Numbered from the stretch's first letter, positions 1 to 8,917 are shown. The stretch: DNA of 64,000 nucleotides from Bradyrhizobium sp. SRS-191 (GCF_024586915.1 NZ_JANBVS010000006.1:1-64000); one strand, 5' to 3'. Numbers and translations are program-made. The notes: generated by a model from the letters alone, not told the origin.

Positions 1-19
1 GCACCATCACCCAATCAAC

Positions 20-1789
20 TCACACCAGCGCCTTGCCGCCCGCGAACGCGGCGGCCGGGTCGGACGCCTCGGCCGGCAGGATCATCTCGTTATGCGCCTT
101 GCCCGACGGGATCATCGGGAAGCAGTTTTCCAGCGCCGCGACGCGGCAGTCGAACAGCACCGGCTTCTTGACCGAGATCATCTCCTTGATCGCGCCGTCG
201 AGATCGCCCGGCTTGCTGACCTGCAAGCCGACGCCGCCATAGGCCTCGGCCAGCTTGACGAAGTCCGGCAGCGCCTCCGAGTAGGAATGCGACAGGCGGT
301 TGCCGTGCAGCAGCTGCTGCCACTGCCGCACCATGCCCATGTACTGGTTGTTGAGGATGAAGATCTTGACCGGCAGTTCGTACTGCACGGCCGTCGACAT
401 CTCCTGCATCGTCATCTGCACCGAGGCATCGCCGCCGATGTCGATGACGAGACTGTCGGGATGGGCGACCTGGACTCCGATCGCCGCCGGCAGGCCGTAG
501 CCCATGGTGCCGAGACCGCCCGAGGTCATCCAGCGGTGCGGCTCCTCGAAGCCGAAGAACTGCGCCGCCCACATCTGGTGCTGGCCGACCTCGGTCGTGA
601 TGTAGGTGTCGCGGCTCCGCGTCAGCTCGAACAGCCGCTGGATCGCATATTGCGGCATGATGACGTCGCGGTTCGGCTTGTAGGCGAGCGAGTTGCGGGC
701 GCGCCAGACGGCGATCTCCTGCCACCACGACTTGATGTCCGGCTTCTTCGCCTCTGCCTTGAACACCTGCAGGATGTCGGCGAGCACGTCGCCGCAATCG
801 CCGATGATCGGCACGTCGACGCGGATGTTCTTGTTGATCGAAGACGGATCGATGTCGATGTGGATCTTCTTCGAGTTCGGCGAGAACGCGTCGGTGCGGC
901 CGGTGATGCGGTCGTCGAAGCGCGCGCCGACGCACAGCATGACGTCGCAATCATGCATCGTCATGTTGGCCTCGTAGGTGCCGTGCATGCCGAGCATGCC
1001 CAGCCAATTGGGGCCCGACGCCGGATAGGCGCCCAGGCCCATCAGGGTCGAGGTGATCGGAAAGCCCGTGACCTCGACCAGCTCGCGCAGCAGCCGCGAC
1101 GCCTCAGGTCCGGAATTGATGACGCCGCCGCCGGAATAGATCACCGGCCGCTTGGCCGAGGCCAGCAGCGCGACGGCCTTGCGGATCTGCATCGCGTCGC
1201 CCTTGACGCGCGGCGCGTAGGAGATGTGGACGTCCGACTTGCGCGGCGGATGATAGGTGCCGGTGGCGAACTGCACGTCCTTCGGCACGTCGACGACGAC
1301 CGGGCCCGGCCGGCCTGACGTGGCGACATAGAACGCCTCGTGCAGCACCTTGGCGAGATCGTTGACGTTGCGGACCAGCCAATTGTGCTTGGTGCAGGGC
1401 CGGGTGATGCCGACGGTGTCGCACTCCTGGAAGGCGTCGTTGCCGATCAGATGCGTCGGCACCTGGCCGGTGATGCAGACCAGCGGGATCGAATCCATCA
1501 TCGCATCCGCCAGCGGCGTCACCATGTTGGTGGCGCCCGGACCCGAGGTCACCAGCACGACACCGGGCTTGCCGGTCGAGCGCGCATAGCCTTCGGCGGC
1601 GTGGCCGGCGCCCTGCTCGTGGCGGACCAGGATGTGTTCGACCTCGCTCTGCTGGAAGATCTCGTCATAGATCGGAAGCACCGCGCCGCCGGGATAGCCG
1701 AAGAGGTGCTGCACGCCGTGGTCGATGAGCGCGCGCACGATCATCGCGGCGCCGGTCATCTGGTTCGGATCGTGGCTCTTGTCGGTCAT
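20..1789 (-). CDS. ilvI: Acetolactate synthase large subunit (IlvI/IlvB type)
   Basis: This 589-residue protein is the thiamine-diphosphate enzyme that condenses two pyruvates to acetolactate, or pyruvate with 2-ketobutyrate, the first shared step of valine, leucine and isoleucine synthesis. The three-domain POX fold is clear: an N-terminal domain with the catalytic glutamate in RHEQGAGHAAEGYA (E58), a central domain around 205-340, and a C-terminal cofactor domain with the GGDAS...NN motif (about 452-481). Length is normal for the large subunit. The start has GGAGCC a few bases upstream. The gene ends 20 bases from the window edge, so the regulatory subunit ilvH expected next on this strand is not visible. 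A leader peptide and terminator hairpin lie upstream, pointing to attenuation by branched-chain amino acids. Confidence 0.96.
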   Translation of the reverse strand: MTDKSHDPNQMTGAAMIVRALIDHGVQHLFGYPGGAVLPIYDEIFQQSEVEHILVRHEQGAGHAAEGYARSTGKPGVVLVTSGPGATNMVTPLADAMMDSIPLVCITGQVPTHLIGNDAFQECDTVGITRPCTKHNWLVRNVNDLAKVLHEAFYVATSGRPGPVVVDVPKDVQFATGTYHPPRKSDVHISYAPRVKGDAMQIRKAVALLASAKRPVIYSGGGVINSGPEASRLLRELVEVTGFPITSTLMGLGAYPASGPNWLGMLGMHGTYEANMTMHDCDVMLCVGARFDDRITGRTDAFSPNSKKIHIDIDPSSINKNIRVDVPIIGDCGDVLADILQVFKAEAKKPDIKSWWQEIAVWRARNSLAYKPNRDVIMPQYAIQRLFELTRSRDTYITTEVGQHQMWAAQFFGFEEPHRWMTSGGLGTMGYGLPAAIGVQVAHPDSLVIDIGGDASVQMTMQEMSTAVQYELPVKIFILNNQYMGMVRQWQQLLHGNRLSHSYSEALPDFVKLAEAYGGVGLQVSKPGDLDGAIKEMISVKKPVLFDCRVAALENCFPMIPSGKAHNEMILPAEASDPAAAFAGGKALV

Positions 1790-1892
1790 GGCAGGCTCCG
1801 GATCGCTGGTCTCAGCGGCTGGTCGTTTGGTCGGTCGGTTCGGTCGAATGGCTCAAGTGGCTTGCTTCAGTGTCGGTGGTGGCTTCCGGGCA

Positions 1893-1920
1893 ATAAAAAA
1901 GGGCCCTGGAAGGCCCTGCG
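1893..1920 (-). terminator. Attenuator hairpin upstream of ilvI
   Basis: On the minus strand, AGGGCC and GGCCCT form a 6-bp stem around a 6-base loop, and the 3' arm runs straight into six T residues. This is a textbook intrinsic terminator, but it sits about 100 bases before the ilvI start rather than after a gene. It follows a leader reading frame rich in Ile, Leu and Val, which is the arrangement of a transcription attenuator. Confidence 0.8.
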
Positions 1921-1944
1921 CACCGCTCGGATTTTGGACGGCCG

Positions 1945-2010
1945 CTAGCCATCCCCGGCGATGCGCCTGGGTACGACTACGATAAGGAGAATGGCAATAA
2001 AATTGCGCAT
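1945..2010 (-). CDS. ilvI leader peptide (attenuation)
   Basis: This is a 21-codon reading frame from ATG to TAG, beginning MRNFIAILLIVVVPRR. Eight of residues 5-13 are Ile, Leu or Val, exactly the amino acids whose pathway the downstream gene starts. The stop lies 24 bases before the terminator stem. Between the Val run and the stop is a possible pause or protector hairpin at 1953-1971 (CCC-A-GGCG, loop CAT, CGCC-G-GGG). Bases 1960-1966 could also pair with 1918-1924, directly beside the terminator stem. The reading frame is seen directly; the regulatory role is inferred from classic ilv/leu attenuators. Confidence 0.82.
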   Translation of the reverse strand: MRNFIAILLIVVVPRRIAGDG

Positions 2011-2209
2011 GACGGCGAGCTGGCTTCCCAAAGGTTGCGCGAACATAACCATGGCGACCTTGATGTCAAGGCAAAGCGAGGCCCGTCAGCGCGATTTTGT
2101 CAAGGTAGCGCGGATTTTGGGGTTCGGCGAGCGGTAATTTAGCCGTTGCCCCTCCAACCAGGGCAAGACGCCGTGATGGAGAGTACAGGCGCCACCACAA
2201 ACCGAGGCC

Positions 2210-2304
2210 GTCATTCCGGGGCGCCCGGAGGGCGAGCCCGGAATCCACACTCACGATCGTGGTTATGGATTCCGGGCCCATCGCTTCGCGATGTCCGGAA
2301 TGAC
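2210..2304. repeat. Palindromic intergenic repeat
   Basis: Perfect outer arms GTCATTCCGG and CCGGAATGAC enclose inner arms CCCGGAATCCA and TGGATTCCGGG. Related double palindromes occur at 6500, 40638, 42992 and 63818. The rest of 1790-2311 holds the ilvI leader and no other gene that I can support. Confidence 0.75.
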
Positions 2305-2311
2305 GATGCGG

Positions 2312-3229
2312 CTAGAGATTGGCCACCCACGCCCGCGCCGCCTCCGGACTCATCCACTCGAACTCCGGCAGCTGGTGCCGAAACCAGGTGAACTGCCGCT
2401 TGGCGTAGTGACGGGTGTCGGCCTTGCCGATGGTGGCCGCCTCCTCCCGCGTGATCTCGCCGCGGATATAGCGGATCAGCGCCGGCACGCCGTGGGCCTT
2501 CATCGCCGGGAGCAGCGGATCCAGCCTGCGGGCGGCGAGCCGCTCGACCTCCGCCAGGGCACCCGCCTCCAGCATCACTTCGAACCGCGCATCGATCCGC
2601 GCATAAAGCGTCTCCCGCTCCGGCGCGATGAACACCCCCTGGTAGCTCCGCTCCGGCAATAGCGGTGGCGTCGTCTCCGCGTGCCAGTCGGCCAATGGCC
2701 GACCAGTCGCCTCGATGACCTCCAGCGCCCTGGCCACGCGCGTACGATCACGCACATTCAGCCGCGCGGCCGCCCCTGGATCGCGCTGCGCCAGCTTGGC
2801 ATGCAGCGCCTCGACACCATCTCGCTCGAGCCTCTCGCGCACGGCTTCACGCACCTCGTCCGGCACCGGCGGCACGGCCGACAACCCCCGCACCAGCGCC
2901 TTGAAGTACAGTCCCGTCCCGCCGATGAAGAGCGGCATCCGCCCGTCGCGCCTGGCATCATCGAGAACCGCTTTGGCATCACGGACATAATGGCCGGCCG
3001 AGTAGTTCACGGCGGCATCGACATGGCCGTAGAGCCGATGCGGGACGGCAGCTTCTTCCTCGGCTGTCGGCCGCGCCGTCAGCACCCGGAGATCGCGATA
3101 GACCTGCATGGAATCGGTATTGATGACGACCCCGCCCGCTTTTTGCGCAAGTTCCATGGCCAGGGCCGACTTGCCGCTGGCGGTCGGCCCTGCGATAAGC
3201 ACCGCTTTGTTGTCGCTTAGCGAAGTCAC
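2312..3229 (-). CDS. miaA: tRNA dimethylallyltransferase
   Basis: This 305-residue enzyme transfers a dimethylallyl group to A37 of tRNAs that read UNN codons. A P-loop [11 protein letters not shown] lies near the N-terminus, followed by [17 protein letters not shown], the family's substrate-binding block, and [12 protein letters not shown]. The C-terminal stretch KRQFTWFRH is typical of MiaA. The open frame runs on upstream for about 260 more codons antisense to serB, but homology begins at the GTG at 3229 ([16 protein letters not shown]). That start lies only three bases from the divergent serB ATG. Length matches the family. Confidence in function is high and in the exact start moderate. 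Confidence 0.93.
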   Translation of the reverse strand: MTSLSDNKAVLIAGPTASGKSALAMELAQKAGGVVINTDSMQVYRDLRVLTARPTAEEEAAVPHRLYGHVDAAVNYSAGHYVRDAKAVLDDARRDGRMPLFIGGTGLYFKALVRGLSAVPPVPDEVREAVRERLERDGVEALHAKLAQRDPGAAARLNVRDRTRVARALEVIEATGRPLADWHAETTPPLLPERSYQGVFIAPERETLYARIDARFEVMLEAGALAEVERLAARRLDPLLPAMKAHGVPALIRYIRGEITREEAATIGKADTRHYAKRQFTWFRHQLPEFEWMSPEAARAWVANL

Positions 3230-3232
3230 CTG

Positions 3233-4123
3233 ATGTCTCTCGTCGCCACCTTCATCTGCAATCCCGCCGACCCCGCGCTTGATACCACGATCGTGGAGGC
3301 CTTCCTGGCCGTGCTGCCACAGCCGGGCACGCCGCGCTGGCTGTTCGACGAGGTCGCCATCGACATCCCGTTCTCGCACGATGGCGAGATCCACAAGCTC
3401 GAGGCGCGGCTGCGCGATCTGCGCGGCGACATGCCGATCGACATCGTCGTGCAGCCTGAGGCAGTCAGGCGCAAGAAGCTTTTTCTGGCGGACATGGATA
3501 GCACCATGATCGGCCAGGAATGTATCGACGAGCTGGCCGATTTTGCCGGGCTGAAGCCGAAGGTCGCCGCCATCACCGAGCGCGCGATGCGCGGTGAGAT
3601 CGCCTTCGAGCCGGCGCTGCGCGAACGCGTCGCATTGCTGAAGGACCTGCCGATCAGCGTCGTCGACGAGGTGCTGGCCAAGCGCATCAAGCTGACGCCG
3701 GGCGGCCGCCAGCTGGTCATGACGATGCGCGCCAACGGCGCCTATACCTGCCTGATCTCCGGCGGCTTCACCTTGTTCACCAGCGCCATCGCGGCCAAGA
3801 TCGGCTTCCAGGAGAACCGCGCCAACGAGCTCGTGATCGACGCCGGCAAGCTCACCGGCGAGGTCCGCGAGCCGATCATCGGCCGCGACGCCAAGCTCGC
3901 CACCCTGGTCGAGCTGCGCGAGTCGTTCGACCTCGACGAGATCGACACGCTGGCCGTCGGCGACGGCGCCAACGACCTCGGCATGATCGAGGCCGCCGGC
4001 CTCGGCGTCGCCTATCACGCCAAGCCCGCCGTCTCCGCCGCCGCATCAGCCCGCATCGACCACGGCGACCTCACTGCTTTGCTCTACGCCCAGGGCTACA
4101 CCCGCGATCAGTTCGTGGATTGA
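3233..4123 (+). CDS. serB: Phosphoserine phosphatase
   Basis: A HAD-superfamily phosphatase of 296 residues that makes L-serine from O-phosphoserine in the last step of serine synthesis. The nucleophile motif is ADMDSTMIG (D87, D89), followed by an SGGF motif near 177-180 and the metal-binding [15 protein letters not shown] near 243-257. About 80 N-terminal residues form the usual SerB regulatory domain. The gene is divergent from miaA with three bases between start codons, so its promoter must lie inside miaA or translation is leaderless. Downstream is a repeat-bearing gap. Confidence 0.95.
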   Translation: MSLVATFICNPADPALDTTIVEAFLAVLPQPGTPRWLFDEVAIDIPFSHDGEIHKLEARLRDLRGDMPIDIVVQPEAVRRKKLFLADMDSTMIGQECIDELADFAGLKPKVAAITERAMRGEIAFEPALRERVALLKDLPISVVDEVLAKRIKLTPGGRQLVMTMRANGAYTCLISGGFTLFTSAIAAKIGFQENRANELVIDAGKLTGEVREPIIGRDAKLATLVELRESFDLDEIDTLAVGDGANDLGMIEAAGLGVAYHAKPAVSAAASARIDHGDLTALLYAQGYTRDQFVD

Positions 4124-4143
4124 CGGGGCGTAGCGATCGTGAC

Positions 4144-4240
4144 GTAGGGTGGGCAAAGCAGCCGCCCGCAGGGCGCGGTCGCGTGCCCACCGTCCATCCG
4201 CGCTCAGAGAGGCGGTGAGCACAGCGCGCGCGTCCACGAC
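4144..4240. repeat. Degenerate copy of GTAGGGTGGGCAAAG repeat
   Basis: The block begins GTAGGGTGGGCAAAG, contains GCGTGCCCACCGTC, and ends in a decayed right half (GGCGGTGAGCACAGCGCGCG). The same parts appear in better order at 6692-6832. It is non-coding and lies just after serB. Confidence 0.6.
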
Positions 4241-4626
4241 AAATAGCGTTACCGCGCCGTTAATCCGAACACCTCTCTGCTTCGTCATTCCGGGGCGCGC
4301 AGCGCGATCCCTCTGCGCTTGTCGCAACTGCAAGAACGATTCGCCGCCAGAGGCCGCTCGCTCACCGAAGAGGCAGCTCAGGCTTTTGTTTCAATCTTGC
4401 ATGCTGCGGCGCAACTCCATTCCAATGTCCATCAAGATCACAAATCAGATCATTCGCATCCCGCATCACATGAGGTAAATCGCCGCCATTTTAACCGCGT
4501 CACAAATCCATGAATTGTCAAATCATGCTGCAGCGCATATAACACTCACAACGCTAGGGAGCGTCCAAGGAAACGAAAACGGTTGCACGTGATGCAATCG
4601 ATCATCGTCACAAAAGGACTCTTCCA
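4241..4626. other. Gap with no recognisable gene
   Basis: This stretch is less GC-rich than its surroundings, especially 4380-4620. I see no coding frame with family resemblance and no RNA gene. It presumably holds the promoter of the small secreted protein gene at 4627, which has AAAAGGA about eight bases before its ATG. Confidence 0.5.
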
Positions 4627-4899
4627 ATGACCATCAAGCACATCATTCCCGGCTCCTTCGTTGCCCTCGCGCTGCTGACCGGCGCGGCCATGGCCGGCGA
4701 GCTGCCGAGCTACGCAGTCGGCGCACTGCCGGCGACCCCGCATCAGCTCACCGTCGTCGGCGCGTCGTCGGCTACCGAGCAGACCGTTGCGATCAATGCC
4801 GACAGCTCGGCCTCGCCGCATCAGCTCGCCGTCCTCGCCCAGCATCGCCGCAGTGCCGCGCTCGTCGTCCCGACCACCGTGGGCAGCGCGCGCAACTAA
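4627..4899 (+). CDS. Small secreted protein of unknown function
   Basis: A 90-residue protein with a clear Sec signal peptide: a positively charged start, a hydrophobic core FVALALLTGAA and an AMA-GE cleavage site near residue 24. The mature part of about 66 residues has no cysteines and is rich in Ala, Val, Ser and Thr. It holds two copies of a PHQL motif (TPHQLTVVG and SPHQLAVLA) spaced about 30 residues apart, suggesting an internal duplication. A good Shine-Dalgarno precedes the ATG. I do not recognise the family. It is not obviously in an operon. Confidence 0.65.
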   Translation: MTIKHIIPGSFVALALLTGAAMAGELPSYAVGALPATPHQLTVVGASSATEQTVAINADSSASPHQLAVLAQHRRSAALVVPTTVGSARN

Positions 4900-4985
4900 G
4901 CAACGCGTCAGATAGACAGCGCGCGTCTCGCAAAGCGAGGCCGCGCTGCCTCTGCGGATCATGGGTGGTGTCGAGCGCCATCAAG

Positions 4986-5519
4986 ATGCCGGATAACATC
5001 ATCATCCGTGCAGCCACCGATGAAGACGCGCCTGCGATCGCTTCACTCCACGCGGCGAGCTGGCGCGATGCCTATGCCAACATTCTGGCGCCGGAGTTTC
5101 TCGCCGGCGCCATCGAGGCCGACCGGCTGAGCGTCTGGACGCAGCGGCTCCGCGAGCCGGCGGCTCATCAGATCGTCATCATCGCCTCCGACCCGACCGG
5201 GCCCATGCGCGGCTTCATCTGCTGCTATCGCAATGCCGATCCGGTCTGGGGAAGCCTGGTCGACAATCTTCATGTTTGCCCGGATGGGCGTGGCTCCGGC
5301 CTCGGCGAGCGGCTGCTCCGCGATGCGGCGCGCCGGTTGGCGGCAAGCGGTGCGAGCCGCGGCCTGCACCTCTGGGTATTCGAGGCGAACACGGCCGGTC
5401 TGCGCTTTTATACGCGGCTCGGCGGCCGCATCGTCGAGACCAGCCGCTCCGAGATTCCAGCTGCCGGCGGCAAGACCATTCTGCGGATGCACTGGCTGGA
5501 CATCGCACAGCTGGCCTGA
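4986..5519 (+). CDS. GNAT-family N-acetyltransferase
   Basis: A 177-residue acetyltransferase of the GNAT fold, opening [26 protein letters not shown], a start common to RimI-like enzymes. The acetyl-CoA binding motif A is visible as [21 protein letters not shown] near residues 95-115, followed by the motif B region [21 protein letters not shown]. The substrate cannot be told from the sequence. A GTG 21 bases upstream would add seven residues (VVSSAIK); I prefer the ATG. It is a single gene between unrelated neighbours. Confidence 0.85.
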   Translation: MPDNIIIRAATDEDAPAIASLHAASWRDAYANILAPEFLAGAIEADRLSVWTQRLREPAAHQIVIIASDPTGPMRGFICCYRNADPVWGSLVDNLHVCPDGRGSGLGERLLRDAARRLAASGASRGLHLWVFEANTAGLRFYTRLGGRIVETSRSEIPAAGGKTILRMHWLDIAQLA

Positions 5520-5704
5520 TCGTCTCGCCTGCGAGAGGCCTGCCCGCGATCGCGCTCCGTTGGGCCGGCGAGCGATCCAGAGTTGACCGCCTTGGTCCCG
5601 GCCGCCATGTTGCATCGAGCCGTTCCACGGCGATCGGCCCGGCCTTGTTTGCACAGGAATGGTCGACGGCCGATCACCGCCGAGGTGCCGCGTTGCCCGA
5701 TGAT

Positions 5705-6406
5705 ATGCCGCAGCTGGACGAAGCCTCCTTCCGTCCGATCGACCGCACCAAGCTGCTGGAGCCTTCGCTCTCCTCCCATCCGCCGCGCATCCTGCTGCTC
5801 TATGGATCGCTGCGGCAGCGCTCCTTCAGCCGGCTGCTGACCGAAGAGGCGGCGCGCATTCTCACCCGCTTCGGCGCCGAGACGCGCAGTTTCGATCCGC
5901 ACGGGCTGCCGCTGGTCGACGACGCCTGGCCTGACCATCCCAAGGTCGGAGAGCTGCACGCGCTCGTCACCTGGTGCGAAGGCATGGTGTGGTGCTCGCC
6001 GGAGCGCCACGGCGCGATGACCGGGGTGATGAAGACCCAGATCGACTGGATCCCGCTCTCGCTCGGCGCCGTCAGGCCGACGCAGGGCAAGACGCTGGCG
6101 GTGATGCAGGTCAGCGGCGGCTCTCAGTCGTTCAACGCGGTGAACCAGCTGCGTGTGCTCGGGCGCTGGATGCGCCTGATCACGATCCCGAACCAGTCCT
6201 CGGTACCCAAGGCGTTTGCGGAGTTCGACGACGACGACCGCATGAAGCCGTCAGCCTATTACGACCGCGTCGTCGACGTCATGGAGGAGCTCGTGAAGTT
6301 CACGCTGCTGACGCGCGACCGGGCGGACTATCTGGTCGACCGCTATTCCGAGCGCAAGGAGAGCGCCGAGGAGCTCTCGAAGCGGGTCAATCAGACATCG
6401 CTGTGA
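5705..6406 (+). CDS. arsH: ArsH-type NADPH-dependent FMN reductase
   Basis: A 233-residue flavoprotein with the ArsH signature [20 protein letters not shown] after a short N-terminal arm and the FMN-binding stretch [19 protein letters not shown]. ArsH reduces FMN-linked substrates with NADPH and can oxidise trivalent organoarsenicals or act as a quinone/azo reductase. No arsR, arsB, acr3 or arsC gene lies nearby, so an arsenic role is not supported by context and it may act as a general oxidative-stress reductase. The frame stays open upstream, but homology starts at this ATG. Confidence 0.9.
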   Translation: MPQLDEASFRPIDRTKLLEPSLSSHPPRILLLYGSLRQRSFSRLLTEEAARILTRFGAETRSFDPHGLPLVDDAWPDHPKVGELHALVTWCEGMVWCSPERHGAMTGVMKTQIDWIPLSLGAVRPTQGKTLAVMQVSGGSQSFNAVNQLRVLGRWMRLITIPNQSSVPKAFAEFDDDDRMKPSAYYDRVVDVMEELVKFTLLTRDRADYLVDRYSERKESAEELSKRVNQTSL

Positions 6407-6499
6407 GCGGCAATGCGCGAAGAGCCTAGGCGGCGCTTCTGCTGCGACGCCCAGCTTCGCCTGGGCTGTTTGAGATGTGCATCGGGTGGTCCCCCCAGT

Positions 6500-6651
6500 G
6501 TCATCCCGGACAAGCCGTGACGCGCGTCAGCGCTGCGCGGCGCCGATCCGGGACCCATACTCCGCGGCGCGTGTGATGGGTAAGATGCCAATGACCGGTC
6601 TGCCTCAAACCGCTCCCTGGGGTATGGGTCCCGGCTCAACGCCGGGACGAC
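6500..6651. repeat. Palindromic intergenic repeat
   Basis: A left arm GTCATCCCGG with GGGACCCATAC is mirrored by GTATGGGTCCC and GCCGGGACGAC. The layout matches the elements at 40638, 42992 and 63818. It lies between convergent arsH and degP, and I see no gene in it. Confidence 0.75.
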
Positions 6652-6691
6652 GGCGGAGTGAGTCGATGCGGTCGGGCTGCAAGCGCTGTTG

Positions 6692-6832
6692 CGTAGGGTG
6701 GGCAAAGAGGACGCCCGAAGGGCGGACGCGTGCCCACCGTCAATCCGCGATTGCGGACGGCGATGGTGGGCACGGCGCGCGATAGCTCCGCGCATCAAGC
6801 ACACAGCGGTGGCGCGCCTTTGCCCGCCCTAC
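6692..6832. repeat. GTAGGGTGGGCAAAG double-palindrome repeat
   Basis: Outer arms GTAGGGTGGGCAAAG and CTTTGCCCGCCCTAC pair with one mismatch. Inner arms CGTGCCCACC and GGTGGGCACG pair perfectly. A decayed relative lies at 4144. It ends 11 bases past the degP stop and could act in 3'-end formation. Confidence 0.75.
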
Positions 6833-6843
6833 CGCATCTCGCT

Positions 6844-8349
6844 TTACTGCAGACTCAGCGCCACGAACCGCAGCTCGCCGTCGGCATTCGAGACCAGCAA
6901 CAAGACCGACTTCTTGCCGTCCTTCTTGAGCTGGTCGACGCGCTTCTTGATGTCGGCGCCGGAGGTCACTGCCTCCTGCGCGACCTCGACGATGACGTCG
7001 CCGGCCGACAGCCGCTTCTCGGCCGCATCGGAAGACTGATCGACGCCGGTGACGACGACGCCCTTGACGCTATCCTTGATCTTGTAGCGCGTGCGCAGAT
7101 CTTTCGAGAGCGCGGCGAGATCGAGGCCGAGCGCCTTCTGGGTCACCGGCTTCTCGGCCGGCTCGTCCTTCTTGATCGCCGCCTGCTGGACCTTCTCATT
7201 GTCCTCGAGCCGGCCGAGCTTGACCTTGAGCGTCTGCTCCTGGCCCTTGCGGATGACGATGACATCGACCTCCTTGCCGACCGCCGTATCGGCGACGATG
7301 CGCGACAGGTCCTTCGGCTCCTTGATGTCGCGGCCGTCGAACTTGACGACGACGTCGCCCGGCTCGATGCCGGCGGGCTTCGCCGGGCCCTTGTCGTCGA
7401 CGCCGGCAACCAGCGCGCCGCGGGCCGGCTTGATGTTGAGGCTCTCGGCAATCTCGTCGGTGACGCCCTGGATGCGCACGCCGAGCCAGCCGCGGCGCAG
7501 CTCGCCGAACTGGCGCAGCTGGTCGACGACGCCGGCGACGGTCTTCGACGGCACGGCGAAGCCGATGCCGATCGAGCCGCCGGAGGGCGAGATGATCAGG
7601 GTGTTGACGCCGATGACCTCGCCGTCGAGGTTGAACAGCGGGCCGCCGGAATTGCCGCGGTTGATGGCGGCGTCGGTCTGGATGTAGCTGTCATAGGGCC
7701 CCGACGAGATGTCGCGGTTCTTGGCCGAGACGATGCCGGCGGTGACGGTGCCGCCGAGGCTGAACGGGTTGCCGATCGCGACCACCCAGTCGCCGAGCCG
7801 CAGCTTGTCGGAATCGCCGAACTTGACGACCGTGAGCTGCCGCGGCGGCTTGAACTTGAGCACCGCGAGGTCGGTCTTCTTGTCGACGCCGACCAGCTCG
7901 GCCTTGATCTTGGTGCCGTCGTTCATGATGACGTTGATCTCGTCGGCATCGGCGATGACGTGGTTGTTGGTGACCACGATGCCCGAGTCGTCGACGATGA
8001 AGCCGGAGCCGAGCGAGTTGGTGCGGCGCGGCGAGTTGTCGGCGCCGCCCCGTCCGCCCGGACCGCCGCGGCGATTCTTGAAGAAGTCGTCGAAGAACTC
8101 CTCGAACGGCGAGCCCGGCGGCACCTGGGGATTGGCGTTGCGGCCCTCGGAGGAACCGCCGCCCTTGGCCTCGACGGTCTGCGAGGTCGAGATGTTGACG
8201 ACGGCGTCGATCACCTTCTCGGCGACGTCGGCGATGCCCTCGGGTCCGCGCGCCGAGGCCGGCGCCGGCGCCAGCGCCCAGCCCGCGGCGAGCACGGCCG
8301 CGGTCAGGATCGGACGCAGGCGATGGCGGAAAGCAAGGGTTGCGGTCAT
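6844..8349 (-). CDS. degP: Periplasmic Do-like serine protease (DegP/HtrA)
   Basis: A 501-residue HtrA protease. A signal peptide (MTATLAFRHR, hydrophobic core, ASA-RG near residue 34) sends it to the periplasm. The trypsin-like domain shows the catalytic triad: H130 in TNNHV, D160 in KKTDLAV and S234 in RGNSGGPL. Two PDZ domains follow (about 290-380 and 405-500). A Gly/Arg-rich loop near residues 90-108 fits the flexible LA loop. I chose the ATG at 8349 because it has GGAG at good spacing; a TTG at 8382 would add 11 residues. It lies downstream of hflK-hflC and DUF2065, an arrangement common in alphaproteobacteria, linking it to envelope protein quality control. Confidence 0.94.
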   Translation of the reverse strand: MTATLAFRHRLRPILTAAVLAAGWALAPAPASARGPEGIADVAEKVIDAVVNISTSQTVEAKGGGSSEGRNANPQVPPGSPFEEFFDDFFKNRRGGPGGRGGADNSPRRTNSLGSGFIVDDSGIVVTNNHVIADADEINVIMNDGTKIKAELVGVDKKTDLAVLKFKPPRQLTVVKFGDSDKLRLGDWVVAIGNPFSLGGTVTAGIVSAKNRDISSGPYDSYIQTDAAINRGNSGGPLFNLDGEVIGVNTLIISPSGGSIGIGFAVPSKTVAGVVDQLRQFGELRRGWLGVRIQGVTDEIAESLNIKPARGALVAGVDDKGPAKPAGIEPGDVVVKFDGRDIKEPKDLSRIVADTAVGKEVDVIVIRKGQEQTLKVKLGRLEDNEKVQQAAIKKDEPAEKPVTQKALGLDLAALSKDLRTRYKIKDSVKGVVVTGVDQSSDAAEKRLSAGDVIVEVAQEAVTSGADIKKRVDQLKKDGKKSVLLLVSNADGELRFVALSLQ

Positions 8350-8588
8350 CGGGCGGATCTCCAGAAAAAGCGGCAAATTCAACGGTTACAGTGCGCCGGA
8401 ACCGGGCGAGGACGCAAGCGCGCTGGCGCAGGACGCCCAATCATCATTGAAGGCGACCTAATACGGCAAAATGGCGCAGCCAGCGCCTCACAAAGGCGTT
8501 TGGCCGGCGGCAAACGGCAATCACCGCGACCGACCGCGGTTCCTGTCATGCCGTTGTCAGGGAGGGGCGCCGGGGGACTGAGGCCGGT

Positions 8589-8795
8589 TCAGATCGGGCG
8601 GCGGATGACCCAGATGAGGACCAGACCAGCCACCGCCGAGGCGATCCCTACGGCGCGCAGCACGTGGTCGGGCGTGGCCATGGCGGTCTTCATCGCCCGG
8701 CGCATCCAGTCCGGACTGGCCGCGAACATCAGGCCTTCGAGCACGAACAGGATACCTAATCCGATGAGGAAATCGGAAAACGCAATGGACCTCAT
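8589..8795 (-). CDS. DUF2065 small membrane protein
   Basis: A 68-residue protein with two hydrophobic segments (FLIGLGILFVLEGLMFAA and AVGIASAVAGLVLIWVI) joined by a short basic loop around PDWMRRAMKTAM. This matches the DUF2065 family, usually found beside hflC. Function is unknown; its position between hflC and degP suggests a role with the HflKC/FtsH complex. It is separated from hflC by a strong hairpin. Confidence 0.82.
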   Translation of the reverse strand: MRSIAFSDFLIGLGILFVLEGLMFAASPDWMRRAMKTAMATPDHVLRAVGIASAVAGLVLIWVIRRPI

Positions 8796-8831
8796 CGGAC
8801 CCGGACCTCCCGTTCGACCTTCTTGATATCA

Positions 8832-8861
8832 GACGGGGCGAAGCAACGGCTTCGCCCCGTC
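8832..8861. other. Strong 12-bp hairpin between hflC and DUF2065
   Basis: GACGGGGCGAAG and CTTCGCCCCGTC form a perfect 12-bp stem with a 6-base loop. Neither side has a T run, so it is not a clear intrinsic terminator. It may stabilise the upstream hflKC message or reduce read-through. Confidence 0.6.
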
Positions 8862-8917
8862 CATGTCAACTCTTATTCGCCGGGATCAACCGGGCCAGCA
8901 GCCTCAGGGCTTGGGCG

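Noticed and set aside
2312..4018. A single 568-codon minus-strand frame covering miaA and the antisense of serB
   Set aside because: Family likeness begins only at the GTG at 3229. The upstream part is the reverse strand of a well-conserved serB and has shadow-like composition.
6730..8826. A 698-codon plus-strand frame opposite degP
   Set aside because: The protease on the minus strand has an intact catalytic triad and signal peptide; the opposite frame shows no family features.
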